This document shows, piece after piece, positions 17,477 through 27,367 of a stretch of DNA of 64,000 bases. The position numbers and the translations under genes are program-made. Position 1 is the first letter of the stretch, and every line of letters begins with the position of its first letter. This stretch comes from Duganella sp. CF517 (GTDB lineage: Bacteria; Pseudomonadota; Gammaproteobacteria; Burkholderiales; Burkholderiaceae_D), in contig NZ_FODC01000002.1 of NCBI RefSeq assembly GCF_900110275.1, positions 496,001 through 560,000 on the forward strand, in the 5' to 3' direction. The notes under the pieces were generated by a model, which worked only from the letters and a program-made list of their open reading frames with translations, was not told where the DNA came from and ran no database searches.

Positions 17477-18595
17477 TCACACCAATACCAGGTTATCCCG
17501 GTGAATCAGCTCGCGGCCCTCGACGAAGCCCAGGACCGCCTCGATCTCGCTCGACGGCTTGCGCATGATGCGGCGCGTCTCCGCGCTGGTGTAGTTGGAC
17601 AGCCCGCGCGCCACCGGCAAGCCGCTCTCGTTCACGCACGTGATCACCGCGCCGCGCCCGAACTCCCCCTTTACTTCCACCACGCCGATCGGCAGCAGCG
17701 ACTTGCCCTCGCCGGTCAGCTTCTGCACCGCGCCCGCGTCCAGCACCACCTGCCCCGCCGTGTGCAGATGATCGGCCATCCACTGCTTGCGCGCCGTCAG
17801 ATGCCCGGTCTGCGCCGCCAGCTCGGTGCCGATCGGCTCGCCGCCGGCCAGGCGCTCCAGCACATTGTCCTCGCGCCCATAAGCGATCACCGTGTGCGCG
17901 CCCGACTTGGCGGCCCGCTTGGCTGCCAGGATCTTGGTCAGCATGCCGCCGCGCCCCAAACTGCTGCCGGCGCCACCGGCCATCGCCTCCAGCGCCAGGT
18001 CGCCGGCGCGACCCTGCTGGATCAGCACCGCCGCCGGGTCCTTGCGCGGATCGGCGCTGAACAACCCTTTCTGGTCGGTCAGGATGATCAACGCGTCGGC
18101 CTCGATCAGGTTCGCCACCAGCGCGCCCAAGGTATCGTTGTCGCCGAATTTGATTTCGTCGGTGACGACCGTGTCGTTCTCGTTGATGATCGGGACCACG
18201 CCCAGGCGCAGCAACGTGGTCAGGGTCGAACGCGCGTTCAGATAACGTTCGCGGTCTGCCAGGTCGGCGTGCGTGAGCAGCACCTGCGCGGTGCGCAGCT
18301 GGTGCGCGCGGAAGCTGGTCTCGTAGATCTGCGCCAGTCCCATCTGGCCGACGGCGGCGCAGGCCTGCAATTCGTGGATATCGGTGGGACGCTGCTCGAA
18401 GCCCAGGCGCAGCATGCCTTCGGCGATGGCGCCGGAGCTGACCAGCACCACCTGCTTGCCCATGGCGCGCAGCGCGGCGATCTGCGCGGCCCAGCGCGCG
18501 ATGGCGGCGTGATCGAGGCCGCGGCCGTCGTTGGTGACCAGGGACGATCCGACCTTGATGATGATGCGCGTAGCTTTTTGTATAACGGAATTCAT
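17477..18595 (-). CDS. proB: Glutamate 5-kinase
   Basis: A 372-residue enzyme that phosphorylates glutamate in the first step of proline synthesis. The amino acid kinase domain has [45 protein letters not shown] and [17 protein letters not shown]-terminal PUA domain (from about residue 280) contains [16 protein letters not shown]. It lies downstream of obgE on the same strand, separated by 237 bases, which hold a GC-rich hairpin near 18725-18744 but no gene. The order rplU-rpmA-obgE-proB is common in Burkholderiales. Confidence 0.97.
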   Translation of the reverse strand: MNSVIQKATRIIIKVGSSLVTNDGRGLDHAAIARWAAQIAALRAMGKQVVLVSSGAIAEGMLRLGFEQRPTDIHELQACAAVGQMGLAQIYETSFRAHQLRTAQVLLTHADLADRERYLNARSTLTTLLRLGVVPIINENDTVVTDEIKFGDNDTLGALVANLIEADALIILTDQKGLFSADPRKDPAAVLIQQGRAGDLALEAMAGGAGSSLGRGGMLTKILAAKRAAKSGAHTVIAYGREDNVLERLAGGEPIGTELAAQTGHLTARKQWMADHLHTAGQVVLDAGAVQKLTGEGKSLLPIGVVEVKGEFGRGAVITCVNESGLPVARGLSNYTSAETRRIMRKPSSEIEAVLGFVEGRELIHRDNLVLV

Positions 18596-18832
18596 GGGTG
18601 CGACAGTCTCTTAACAGTCCTATTATGCGGACGCGGGTCCGGATCCCCGGCGCGAGCCAGGACGTACATTGCTGTGTGCTGTGAAGGGCCGGGTGGATGA
18701 CCCGTTCTTGCCGCGGCAGACGCCCGTCCCGGGATGCGGGACGGCGCTGTTGTGGAAAGCATAACCAGCGAATAGCTGATTATGCCGGTGATGCGGATTT
18801 TTATCGAGGACTAGTCGAGCTTAATCGGGAAC

Positions 18833-20008
<1,176 letters not shown>

Positions 20009-20054
20009 TTACAAAGGGGACAGCCGGGCGCGGACGCCTGGCCGTGAGCGTGAT

Positions 20055-20336
20055 TTACGCTGGTACTGCAGCTGCTGGAGCGTTTGGAACGACGGTGACG
20101 AATTGCTTCGAACCTTCGCCCTTGACTACGAACTTGACCTTGCCGTCCACCAGAGCGAACAGGGTGTGGTCTTTGCCCATGCCAACACCTTCACCAGCGC
20201 GCACCGGGGTGCCGCGTTGACGAATGATGATGCCGCCGGCATTGATCGATTGACCGCCGTAGACTTTGACGCCCAGACGCTTTGACTCTGAGTCACGACC
20301 GTTACGCGTTGTGCCGCCGCCTTTTTTGTGTGCCAT
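20055..20336 (-). CDS. rpmA: 50S ribosomal protein L27
   Basis: A 93-residue L27 beginning [18 protein letters not shown], with [20 protein letters not shown] and [16 protein letters not shown]. It ends in an Ala/Pro-rich tail (APAAAVPA), slightly longer than the usual 84-86 residues. L27 reaches the peptidyl transferase centre. It follows rplU by 38 bases in the same transcript. Confidence 0.98.
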   Translation of the reverse strand: MAHKKGGGTTRNGRDSESKRLGVKVYGGQSINAGGIIIRQRGTPVRAGEGVGMGKDHTLFALVDGKVKFVVKGEGSKQFVTVVPNAPAAAVPA

Positions 20337-20374
20337 TTAAGACTCCTTGGATACTAATTCTCGGGCAAACGGAA

Positions 20375-20686
20375 TTAACCGTTGATCGATACGATTTGGA
20401 TTTCGGTGTAATTTTGGCGATGGCCTTGATGCTTCTGGTAGTGCTTACGACGACGCATCTTGAAAATCTTCACTTTATCGTGACGACCGTGTGCCACAAC
20501 AGTAACCAGTACCTTTGCACCCTCAACCAGGGGAGCACCAAATTTGATGCTTTCGCCTTCGCCAACGGCGAGGACCTGATCGATGGTGAGTTCGGAACCA
20601 ATGTCTGCCGGTATCTGTTCTACTTTAAGTTTTTCGCCAGCGACAACTTTGTATTGTTTGCCACCGGTTTTTATGACCGCGTACAT
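20375..20686 (-). CDS. rplU: 50S ribosomal protein L21
   Basis: A 103-residue L21 beginning [14 protein letters not shown]; an upstream in-frame ATG would add MMRFQI, which is not typical. Conserved features include [25 protein letters not shown] and [20 protein letters not shown]. It is the first gene of the rplU-rpmA unit and lies below a strong sigma-70 promoter. Confidence 0.98.
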   Translation of the reverse strand: MYAVIKTGGKQYKVVAGEKLKVEQIPADIGSELTIDQVLAVGEGESIKFGAPLVEGAKVLVTVVAHGRHDKVKIFKMRRRKHYQKHQGHRQNYTEIQIVSING

Positions 20687-20766
20687 GATTTGAAACCTCA
20701 TCAAATGTTAAGAAAATTCCCTCCGTCGCCAGCGGAACCGCATGCATGGAGATCGGGGAACCGCTG

Positions 20767-20795
20767 ATTATACATGGGATGCCAATTGACGTCAA
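20767..20795 (-). promoter_or_regulatory. Sigma-70 promoter of rplU-rpmA
   Basis: On the minus strand TTGACG, a 17-base gap and a perfect TATAAT lie about 80 bases upstream of the rplU start. It is a near-consensus promoter, as expected for a ribosomal protein operon. Confidence 0.8.
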
Positions 20796-20969
20796 AAACT
20801 ATTCACAAATGGCCGATGGCGTGGTATGTCGACAAGCTTGCATCATGGCGGGCGGCATGCCGGTGTTAGCTGATTAACAAAGGAGTTGCCACAAACATGG
20901 GGTGACGCCCCTGCGGGCGGGGGCATGTCGTATAATCTCGGCACCAATAGTCCACTGCACAGGTTCGTC

Positions 20970-21959
20970 TTGTCTGCCGCCACCCACACCGCAACACAAA
21001 ACAATATCGCCCACTCGATCGCCGCCGACATGGACGCGGTCAATTCGGTGATCCGCCGCAAGCTGCATTCCGAGGTCAGCCTCGTCAATCAGATCGCTGA
21101 ATACATCATCAGCGCCGGCGGCAAGCGCATCCGCCCGGTCCTCGTGCTGCTGGTGGCGAACGCCTATTCCTACAAGGGCACCGGGCACCACGAACTGGCC
21201 GCCGTGGTCGAATTCATCCACACCGCCACGCTGCTGCACGACGACGTCGTCGACGAATCGTCGCTGCGCCGCGGCCGCGCCACCGCCAACGCGCTGTTCG
21301 GCAACGCCGCCTCGGTGCTGGTGGGCGACTTCCTGTACTCGCGCTCGTTCCAGATGATGGTCGGCCTCAACAACATGCGCGTCATGCAAATTTTGTCGGA
21401 CGCCACCAACGTCATCGCCGAGGGCGAGGTGTTGCAACTGCTTAACATGCACGACCCGGACGTCAGCCAGGAGCGTTATCTGCAGGTGATCCGCTCCAAA
21501 ACGGCCAAGCTGTTCGAAGCGGCCGCCGAGCTGGGCGCGTTGATCGCCGGCGCCGACGACACGCAAATCGCCGCCGCCGGCGAATACGGCCGCTCGCTGG
21601 GCACCGCCTTCCAGCTGATAGACGACGTGCTCGACTACGCCGGCGACGCCAGCGAAATCGGCAAGAACGTCGGCGACGACCTGCGCGAAGGCAAGCCGAC
21701 CCTGCCGCTGATCTATTTGATGGAAAACGGCACGCCGGAGCAACGCGAGCTGGTGCGCACCTGCATCGAGCAGGGCGACGAGCAGCACTTCGACACGATC
21801 CTGGCCGCCATCACCAGCAGCGGCGCGCTCGACTACACGCGCCAGCAGGCCGAAACGGCCGCCCGGCGCGCCGCCGAAGCGATCGCCGACCTGCCGGACA
21901 GCGTGTACAAGGAATCGCTGCTGCAGCTGGCCGATTTCTCGGTCAACCGCACGCATTAA
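20970..21959 (+). CDS. ispB: Polyprenyl (octaprenyl) diphosphate synthase
   Basis: A trans-prenyltransferase that builds the isoprenoid side chain of ubiquinone. Both aspartate-rich motifs are present: LLHDDVVDESSLRRG and QLIDDVLDYAG. GGKRIRPVLVLL and GKPTLPLIYLM also match. I chose the TTG at 20970 (329 residues, beginning SAATHTATQ) because a TATAAT box at 20931-20936 would put transcription start downstream of the earlier in-frame candidates (TTG 20886, ATG 20925). If transcription starts further upstream, the ATG at 20925 with its G-rich leader is possible. The adjacent rplU points the other way, as is common in proteobacteria. Confidence 0.9.
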   Translation: MSAATHTATQNNIAHSIAADMDAVNSVIRRKLHSEVSLVNQIAEYIISAGGKRIRPVLVLLVANAYSYKGTGHHELAAVVEFIHTATLLHDDVVDESSLRRGRATANALFGNAASVLVGDFLYSRSFQMMVGLNNMRVMQILSDATNVIAEGEVLQLLNMHDPDVSQERYLQVIRSKTAKLFEAAAELGALIAGADDTQIAAAGEYGRSLGTAFQLIDDVLDYAGDASEIGKNVGDDLREGKPTLPLIYLMENGTPEQRELVRTCIEQGDEQHFDTILAAITSSGALDYTRQQAETAARRAAEAIADLPDSVYKESLLQLADFSVNRTH

Positions 21960-21966
21960 AGCGGTC

Positions 21967-22314
21967 TTAGAGCAGGTCCCGCACCAGCTCCGAAGGGCGG
22001 CATAACCGCACGCCCTTCTCCGTCACCACGAACGGCCGGTTGATCAGAATCGGATGCGCGATCATCGCATCGAGCAGCGCATCGTCCGACAGCGACACAT
22101 CGGCCAGCCCCAATTCCCCATACAAATCCCCCTTGTCGCGCATCGCCTGGCGCGCGGTCAGGCCGGCCTTGTCGATCATCGCCTCGAGCGCCGCGCGCGA
22201 TGGCGGATTCTTGACGTAATCGATGATCTCCGGCTCGATGCCGGCGGCGCGGATCGCCTCCAGCGTTTTGCGCGAGGTGCCGCAGGCGGTGTTGTGGTAA
22301 ATCGTGACGGTCAT
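21967..22314 (-). CDS. arsC: Arsenate reductase (glutaredoxin-type, ArsC family)
   Basis: A 115-residue ArsC-fold protein. The nucleophilic Cys is in HNTACGTSRKTL, and the phosphate/arsenate-binding Arg is in PILINRPFVVTEKG. It would reduce arsenate with glutathione and glutaredoxin. Related YfgD/Spx-like proteins share the fold, and no ars operon is adjacent, so a general thiol-redox role is possible. It converges on ispB with only seven bases between the stops. Confidence 0.85.
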   Translation of the reverse strand: MTVTIYHNTACGTSRKTLEAIRAAGIEPEIIDYVKNPPSRAALEAMIDKAGLTARQAMRDKGDLYGELGLADVSLSDDALLDAMIAHPILINRPFVVTEKGVRLCRPSELVRDLL

Positions 22315-22448
22315 ATGATGGCCTTGAGCGTAAATTCAAAGCCGGCATTATCGCTCAAACCTCGACGGCTCAACCGGCGGAAATGCCGGTTGCCTGGTCG
22401 ACGGTTTTATGTTTTCATCCTCGTGCCACCCACCACACAAGGTTACCC

Positions 22449-22922
22449 ATGAAACGCTCCTTTATATTGCTGCTGTTCGCGGTATTGCCACTGCTGGCAC
22501 GGGCCGCCGATGCCACCGACAACCAGTTGATCGAACGCGCGGTGCGCGACTATATCGAGTCGCAGCATACTCCCGATCCGTCACGCATGGAGCGCGCCCT
22601 CGACCCCAAGCTCGCCAAGCGCACGTACTGGCGCGCGGCCGACGGATCCGAATTCGTCATGAACACCGACTTCGACACCATGGTCAAGGTGGCCAGGACC
22701 TACAACAAGGACGGCACGAAATTCCCGCCGCGGCCACGGGTCGACATCAAGATCCTCGATGTCGACCAGCGCGTGGCAACCGTCAAACTCACCGCCGACG
22801 AGTGGATCGACTATATGCACCTGTATAAGAACCAGCGCAGCGAGTGGAAAATCGTCAACGTGCTTTGGCAGTACCACGACACCACGCGCCAAGGCCCGCC
22901 TAAAACTTCGCCGCCAAACTGA
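22449..22922 (+). CDS. Exported NTF2-like (lumazine-binding family) protein
   Basis: A 157-residue protein with a signal peptide (MKRSFILLLFAVLPLLARA) and one domain resembling the SnoaL/NTF2-like 'putative lumazine-binding' family: IERAVRDYIES, MERALDPKLAKRTYWRA and DEWIDYMHLYKNQRSEWKIVNVLW. Family members are small cone-shaped domains of diverse function, and the ligand is unknown. Its last 23 bases overlap the 3' end of the convergent TonB receptor gene. The ATG at 22449 is chosen because it directly begins the signal peptide. Confidence 0.78.
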   Translation: MKRSFILLLFAVLPLLARAADATDNQLIERAVRDYIESQHTPDPSRMERALDPKLAKRTYWRAADGSEFVMNTDFDTMVKVARTYNKDGTKFPPRPRVDIKILDVDQRVATVKLTADEWIDYMHLYKNQRSEWKIVNVLWQYHDTTRQGPPKTSPPN

Positions 22923-25242
22923 CGCCGATCGCACGCGGCATCAGCCGGTAGCCCTGCACGATCGACGCCACCTGCGGATGCTGGATCACCTTGTCGTTGT
23001 CGAACGCGTTCTTGACGAACACGCTGACGTTGTAGCGGTCGAAGCCCATGCCCGCGCTGAAGTCGGCCGTGTGATACCCGGGACGCTCGTAATCGGTCAG
23101 CTCCGGATTGAGCGAACCCTTGCTCGACCCGACCCACTGCACGCCGCCCATGACAAACGCGCTGCGATCGCCCAGCGCGAAGTTGTAGCGCGCGTTGACC
23201 GCCGCGTTATATTTCGGCACGCCCTGGATCTGCGCCCCCGCCACCGCGCCGACCACGCCGTTCTGGATGCCCTGGTCGTTCGACAGCTCCGCCTTGACGT
23301 AGCCACCCGACGCGCTCAACGTCAGGCCGGCGATCGGCTTGGCCTTGATGTCGAATTCGAAGCCCTTGCTGGTGGCGTCGCCCGCGTTGGCGTTATACGT
23401 GTACGCGCACGTCGGCAGATAAACGCCCTGCTGGATGTTTTTCCACTTGATGTAGAAGACGTCGGCGTTGATCGTCAAGCGGTTGTTGAGGAAGCGCGAC
23501 TTGCTGCCCACCTCGTAATTCCACAGGCTGTCCGACGCGTAGTTCGGCGGTCCTTCGGTCAGGCCGTTCAACTCCAGGTCCGGGCCGCAGGTGGTCGGCG
23601 GCACGAAGATGTTCGAGCCACCCAGGCGGAAGCCCTTCGAGACGCTGGTGTACAGCGTGTGGCGCGGATCGACTTCCCACGTCAACGCGTATTTCGGCGT
23701 GAACGCGGTCGACTTCAGGCTCGCGCCGCTGTTGTTGCCGGCGCCGGCCAGGTAGTTGCCGTTGCGCTGCTCCAGATTCGAGCTGGCGCGCAGATAGCGC
23801 GCGCCGACCGTGGCGTGCACCGTCGGCGTGAAGTAGTAATTGACCTCGCCGAATATCGACGACTGCTTCTCCTTGTAGTGGAAGGCGCCGGCGAACGAGT
23901 TATCGTTGGGGAAGGAGCCGGGACGCACATCGGGCAGCAGCTCGGGATCGTAGATGTCGAAACCGAACTGCTTGAAAATATCGGTCACGCCGAAGATCGG
24001 ATCGTTCTCGGTGATGTTGGTGTGCTGGCGCGAGAAGTACGTCCCCGCCAGCCAGGTCCACGGCGACACCGCCGCGTCGTACGGACGCGAAGCGAGGCGG
24101 AACTCCTGCGACACCTGCCGCACCTGGTTGTTCAGATACACGGCCGACGGCAGCGCCGCGATGGCGTCGATCAGTTCCGGCGGCGCCTTGCCGCCATCGT
24201 CGGTCGAAGTCAGGAAGGTCGACAGCGAATAGCTGTTGTAGGCCGAGCCGTTCTGCGTGCGGTCGAACTTGCGCGAGAAGTAGCTGGTGGCCGACGTCAG
24301 ATCGACCGCGCCCAGATCCCAGTTGACGGTCACGCTGGGCGTGAGCAGCTTGTCGATGGAAGGCTCGCGCACCTGCTTTTGCGCCTGGTAGTTGGGCAGC
24401 TCGATATTGAAGGCGGAAATGTCCTTCGCATCCAGACGCTGGTAATAGAGCGACGGCGTGATGGTCAGCGCGCGCGTCGGTTTCCACTTCAGCGCCAGGC
24501 GCAATTCCTGGTCGCTGTATTTGTTGATGTCCTTGGCCAGCACGCCGCCGTCGCCGTCCACCTGGTTGATATAGCCGCCCGTGTGCTGCGCCTGCACGCC
24601 GATGCGCAGCGCCAGTTCGTCGGCGATCAGCGGGATGTTGCCGACCACGTTGGCAGAGTAGCTCGGGCTGCCGTCCTTGGTGTGCGAATACTCGGTGTAG
24701 GTGGTGAACTCGCGCTCCTTCAGATCCGGCTCGTTCGGCACGAATTTGATGGTGCCGCCCATCGAGCTGGCGCCGTACAGGGTCACCTGCGGGCCGCGCA
24801 GCACCTCCACCCGGTCGATATCGAAGAACCTCGGCTCGACGTTCCCCATCGTGTAGACGTTGCCGACGGTGACCGGCGTATCGCCCAGATAGACGCCGAC
24901 GGTCGCCGCGCCGGCCGTGGAGCTGATGCCGCGGATCTCGATGTTGGACGTGCCCGGACCGGCGCCGCCATTGCCGCTAGCGGCGGTGAAGGAGATGTTG
25001 GGCACCACCCGCGTCAGATCGGTGATGTCGCGGATATGCTCTTCCTGCAGCTGCTTGCCGGTGACGGCCGAAATACTCATCGCCACCTTGGCGGGGTCTT
25101 CCTTGCGCTTTTGCGCGGTGACGGTGACGACCTCGATTTCGTCGGACGGCTTGACCGGAGCCTGCTGCGCGCCCACCGGACCGGCCAGCGCGGCCAGGGC
25201 GGCGGCGATGGAACTGCACATTATTTTCTGAGTGATCTTCAT
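22900..25242 (-). CDS. TonB-dependent outer membrane receptor
   Basis: A 780-residue receptor with a signal peptide (cleavage near GAQ, residue 26) and a TonB box-like segment (EIEVVTVTAQKR). The plug has ITDLTRVVPNISF, NIEIRGISS and IDRVEVLRGPQVTLYGASSMGG, and a 22-strand barrel ends in SLAAKF with terminal Phe. It imports a large ligand using proton motive force. The plug style (GVYLGDTPV) is that of the broad TonB receptor group used for plant-derived compounds or other nutrients rather than classical siderophores. No Fur box is evident upstream, so iron regulation is not suggested. The ligand is unknown. Confidence 0.92.
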   Translation of the reverse strand: MKITQKIMCSSIAAALAALAGPVGAQQAPVKPSDEIEVVTVTAQKRKEDPAKVAMSISAVTGKQLQEEHIRDITDLTRVVPNISFTAASGNGGAGPGTSNIEIRGISSTAGAATVGVYLGDTPVTVGNVYTMGNVEPRFFDIDRVEVLRGPQVTLYGASSMGGTIKFVPNEPDLKEREFTTYTEYSHTKDGSPSYSANVVGNIPLIADELALRIGVQAQHTGGYINQVDGDGGVLAKDINKYSDQELRLALKWKPTRALTITPSLYYQRLDAKDISAFNIELPNYQAQKQVREPSIDKLLTPSVTVNWDLGAVDLTSATSYFSRKFDRTQNGSAYNSYSLSTFLTSTDDGGKAPPELIDAIAALPSAVYLNNQVRQVSQEFRLASRPYDAAVSPWTWLAGTYFSRQHTNITENDPIFGVTDIFKQFGFDIYDPELLPDVRPGSFPNDNSFAGAFHYKEKQSSIFGEVNYYFTPTVHATVGARYLRASSNLEQRNGNYLAGAGNNSGASLKSTAFTPKYALTWEVDPRHTLYTSVSKGFRLGGSNIFVPPTTCGPDLELNGLTEGPPNYASDSLWNYEVGSKSRFLNNRLTINADVFYIKWKNIQQGVYLPTCAYTYNANAGDATSKGFEFDIKAKPIAGLTLSASGGYVKAELSNDQGIQNGVVGAVAGAQIQGVPKYNAAVNARYNFALGDRSAFVMGGVQWVGSSKGSLNPELTDYERPGYHTADFSAGMGFDRYNVSVFVKNAFDNDKVIQHPQVASIVQGYRLMPRAIGVSLAAKF

Positions 25243-25450
25243 GCGTGCGCTTCTCCAGTCGAAAGGGGCGTGCCCCAGAATGATGCATTTTTATATATTA
25301 ACCATCTTGTAATTTTTAACAAGCAAGAAACCTGCCAAAATCGTCAACGTTGGAATCCAGCCACACGTGGCGGCCGTGCGGCAATGCGATCATTCAGAAA
25401 TGGAATAGCGTGGGGGCGCTGGCGGACGCGAAATCGCGGCCGCGGCACAA

Positions 25451-26224
25451 TCAATCCGCGTGCGCGAGCACCGCCGGCGCGGCCTGCCCGCGCATGCCGC
25501 GCAGCAGATACAGGCCGTACAGGAACAGCGGCAGCACGGCGGCCAGCGCGGCGATCGGCAGCACCGACGTCTCGCCCTGCGCGGTGGCCGACAACACCGA
25601 CGTCGTCAACGAAAAATCCCACAAGCCGTGCACCGCCACCATCGGCCACACCGAGCCGGTGCGCATGCGGATCGCCGCGTAGGCCACGCCCTGCAAGCCG
25701 GCGGCGGCTGCCTGCCACAGGGCGGCGTCGAAGTCGCCGGTGGCGAAGCCATTGGCCGCGTGGACCAGGCCGAAGATGCCCGAGCATGCCAGGACCGCCG
25801 GCCATACCGGATACCGGTCCAGCAAGCCTTGCAACAAGACGGCGCGGAACATCAGCTCTTCGGAGACCGCCACCAGCGCGGCGTTGCATGCCACGACCAG
25901 CACCACCGCGCGCGGCGGCAGGTCGCCGGCCCAGGCGATGAACAGCATGAGCAGGGTGTAGACCAGCGCCGGCCACGTTAGCCGGATGGAATTGAGCGGC
26001 GCCGGCGCGCCCAGGCCGGCGCCGCGCCGGTCGGCCGAGGCCAGCGCCACCGCCGCCGCGAACAGCGCGGCCAGCGCCCAGTGCCAGCCGATGGCGCCGC
26101 CGGCCGCCTCGGCCATCGATGGCGGTGTCCCGCCCGAGGCCAGGCGGGCGCCGCCCAAGGTCAGCCCCAGCCAGACGACCAGCGCGCCCAGCGCGACGGG
26201 CAACGTGATATGCAGTTTTTTCAT
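25451..26224 (-). CDS. CPBP-family intramembrane glutamic endopeptidase
   Basis: A 257-residue multi-pass protein with the Abi/CPBP (Rce1-like) motifs: SEELMFRAVLLQGLL (two Glu and Arg), FGLVHAANG (first His) and HGLWDFSL (second His). Such membrane proteases cleave CaaX-type or peptide substrates, and some confer bacteriocin self-immunity. About eight hydrophobic segments are visible. The gene is 13 bases upstream of the stop of the next leftward gene's neighbour, and nothing recognisable lies in the 208 bases between it and the TonB receptor. Confidence 0.85.
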   Translation of the reverse strand: MKKLHITLPVALGALVVWLGLTLGGARLASGGTPPSMAEAAGGAIGWHWALAALFAAAVALASADRRGAGLGAPAPLNSIRLTWPALVYTLLMLFIAWAGDLPPRAVVLVVACNAALVAVSEELMFRAVLLQGLLDRYPVWPAVLACSGIFGLVHAANGFATGDFDAALWQAAAAGLQGVAYAAIRMRTGSVWPMVAVHGLWDFSLTTSVLSATAQGETSVLPIAALAAVLPLFLYGLYLLRGMRGQAAPAVLAHAD

Positions 26225-26237
26225 CGGCGGCGCGGCC

Positions 26238-26525
26238 TCAGCGGATGTGGATGCACGCGTGCGCCGGCAGGTCGTGGTACACGTCTTCTTGATGCAGCGG
26301 GATGTACAGGTGCACGCGTTTGCCGCGATGGAAAACGCCGCGCAATTGCTCGCACACGCTCCACACCCGCTCGTAGGAATCGTCGACGTCGATCAGCGCC
26401 CACGGGTTGTCGATGGCGCCGTCGCGCACCATGGTGACGTGCTGGACATGAAAGAACGGCGCCAGCCCTTCGGCCACGCTGTGCTCGGAGGCGTCAGCGT
26501 TCAAACCCATCAAGACCACCCGCAT
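26238..26525 (-). CDS. Small RRM-like hypothetical protein
   Basis: A 95-residue cytoplasmic protein that I cannot name. Its pattern is compatible with an RRM-like beta-alpha-beta fold: strand VVLMGLN, helix SEHSVAEGLAPFF, strand VQHVTMVRDG, PWALIDV, helix SYERVWSVCEQLRGVFH and the C-terminal strand KRVHLYIPL. The canonical aromatic RNP residues are only partly present. It lies 13 bases upstream of the CPBP protease gene and may be co-transcribed with it. Confidence 0.6.
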   Translation of the reverse strand: MRVVLMGLNADASEHSVAEGLAPFFHVQHVTMVRDGAIDNPWALIDVDDSYERVWSVCEQLRGVFHRGKRVHLYIPLHQEDVYHDLPAHACIHIR

Positions 26526-26691
26526 GGCACCCTCCCCCGTGTAGATCCCTGAATAATACAGGATGGAAGTGTTTTATTCATAACATATTTGGCGGAGGGC
26601 GCGACCAGCGCGCCGACCGCGAATTATCGCGCCATGGTTTGCGCCCGCCGGTTGAAACCCGGGGGGAAATCTGCTGTAATTATCATTCAGT

Positions 26692-26768
26692 CGGGGTGTG
26701 GCTCAGCCCGGTAGAGCGCTGCGTTCGGGACGCAGAGGCCGGAGGTTCGAATCCTCTCACCCCGACCA
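26692..26768 (+). tRNA. tRNA-Pro (CGG)
   Basis: A 77-base tRNA with an encoded CCA end. The acceptor stem is CGGGGTG/CACCCCG with discriminator A. The anticodon stem-loop is CTGCG-TTCGGGA-CGCAG, giving anticodon CGG, and the T arm is GGAGGTTCGAATCCTCT. It reads proline CCG codons, which are abundant at this GC content. Its 3' end is a potential integration site; I found no second copy of that end in the window. Confidence 0.97.
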
Positions 26769-26908
26769 AAAGAACCGAAAGTTGACGTTGTCGAATCGAG
26801 CGGCGGCTTTCAGGCCGCCGTTTTGTGTGGTCCAGCGACTGGCGCCGCGCCGATCGACAACGTCCGGCGCGCCCGAGCATGGGGTGCGAAATCGTCAAGA
26901 ATATTTTT

Positions 26909-26938
26909 TTGACATGGGCGATTTAATGCGCGCATACT
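26909..26938 (+). promoter_or_regulatory. Candidate promoter of the EACC1-like/peptidase cassette
   Basis: TTGACA (26909-26914), an 18-base gap and CATACT (26933-26938) form a good sigma-70 promoter. It would start transcription about 30 bases before the ATG at 26974. This supports the short form of the following gene and an independent transcript downstream of the tRNA. Confidence 0.55.
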
Positions 26939-26973
26939 CAAGCACGCCTTCATCCACCCTTGCCACCACCATA

Positions 26974-27351
26974 ATGCAAACATCGACCTACCAAATCCAG
27001 TTCCGAGACCTCGGCGGACTTGACGCCCACGAGTTGCAAAACCTGTTAGACGGTGACGCCCACGTCATCACGCCCGATCGGCCACCCGGCACCCATGGCG
27101 ATCTGGGCTTGCTGATCGTCGCCACCGTTCTCGGCTACAAGGCGCTGAACGCCGCGCTGCTGGTCTACGGCAGGGGCTCGACTACCAGAAAAACGAAAAT
27201 CAGCGTCACCGTCGTGACGCCGGACGGCACCTCGAAAAATGTCACCATCGAGGTCGATTCCAGCGAAACGGAGGCGCTGTCCGAGCAGGCGATGAAGCAA
27301 ATCGCCGCGGCGCTGAAGGTATCGCCCGCCGATCTGGCCGGTCTGGACTGA
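26974..27351 (+). CDS. EACC1-like small membrane protein
   Basis: A 125-residue protein. An N-terminal beta/alpha segment (STYQIQFRDLGGLD...) leads into PDRPPGTHGDLGLL, then a single hydrophobic helix at about residues 43-65, then a strand pair (KISVTVVTPDGTSKNVTIEV) and a C-terminal helix. This layout (P-P-G-x-x-G-D-L-G before the helix, then a basic patch and a DG-centred beta hairpin) resembles effector-associated constant component 1 (EACC1) of bacterial conflict systems. The gene following 16 bases later encodes a putative zinc peptidase, which would be the effector. Homology is by eye only. It lacks a clear Shine-Dalgarno. Confidence 0.55.
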   Translation: MQTSTYQIQFRDLGGLDAHELQNLLDGDAHVITPDRPPGTHGDLGLLIVATVLGYKALNAALLVYGRGSTTRKTKISVTVVTPDGTSKNVTIEVDSSETEALSEQAMKQIAAALKVSPADLAGLD

Positions 27352-27367
27352 GCGCAGGCGAGACGCG

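Noticed and set aside
25243..25330. Fur box upstream of the first TonB receptor
   Set aside because: The AT-rich stretch does not show the GATAAT/ATCATT pattern seen at 62788-62808.
22759..25941. A 1060-codon plus-strand frame over the TonB receptor and protease
   Set aside because: It is antisense to genes with clear motifs and has a low-complexity translation; a GC-skew artefact.
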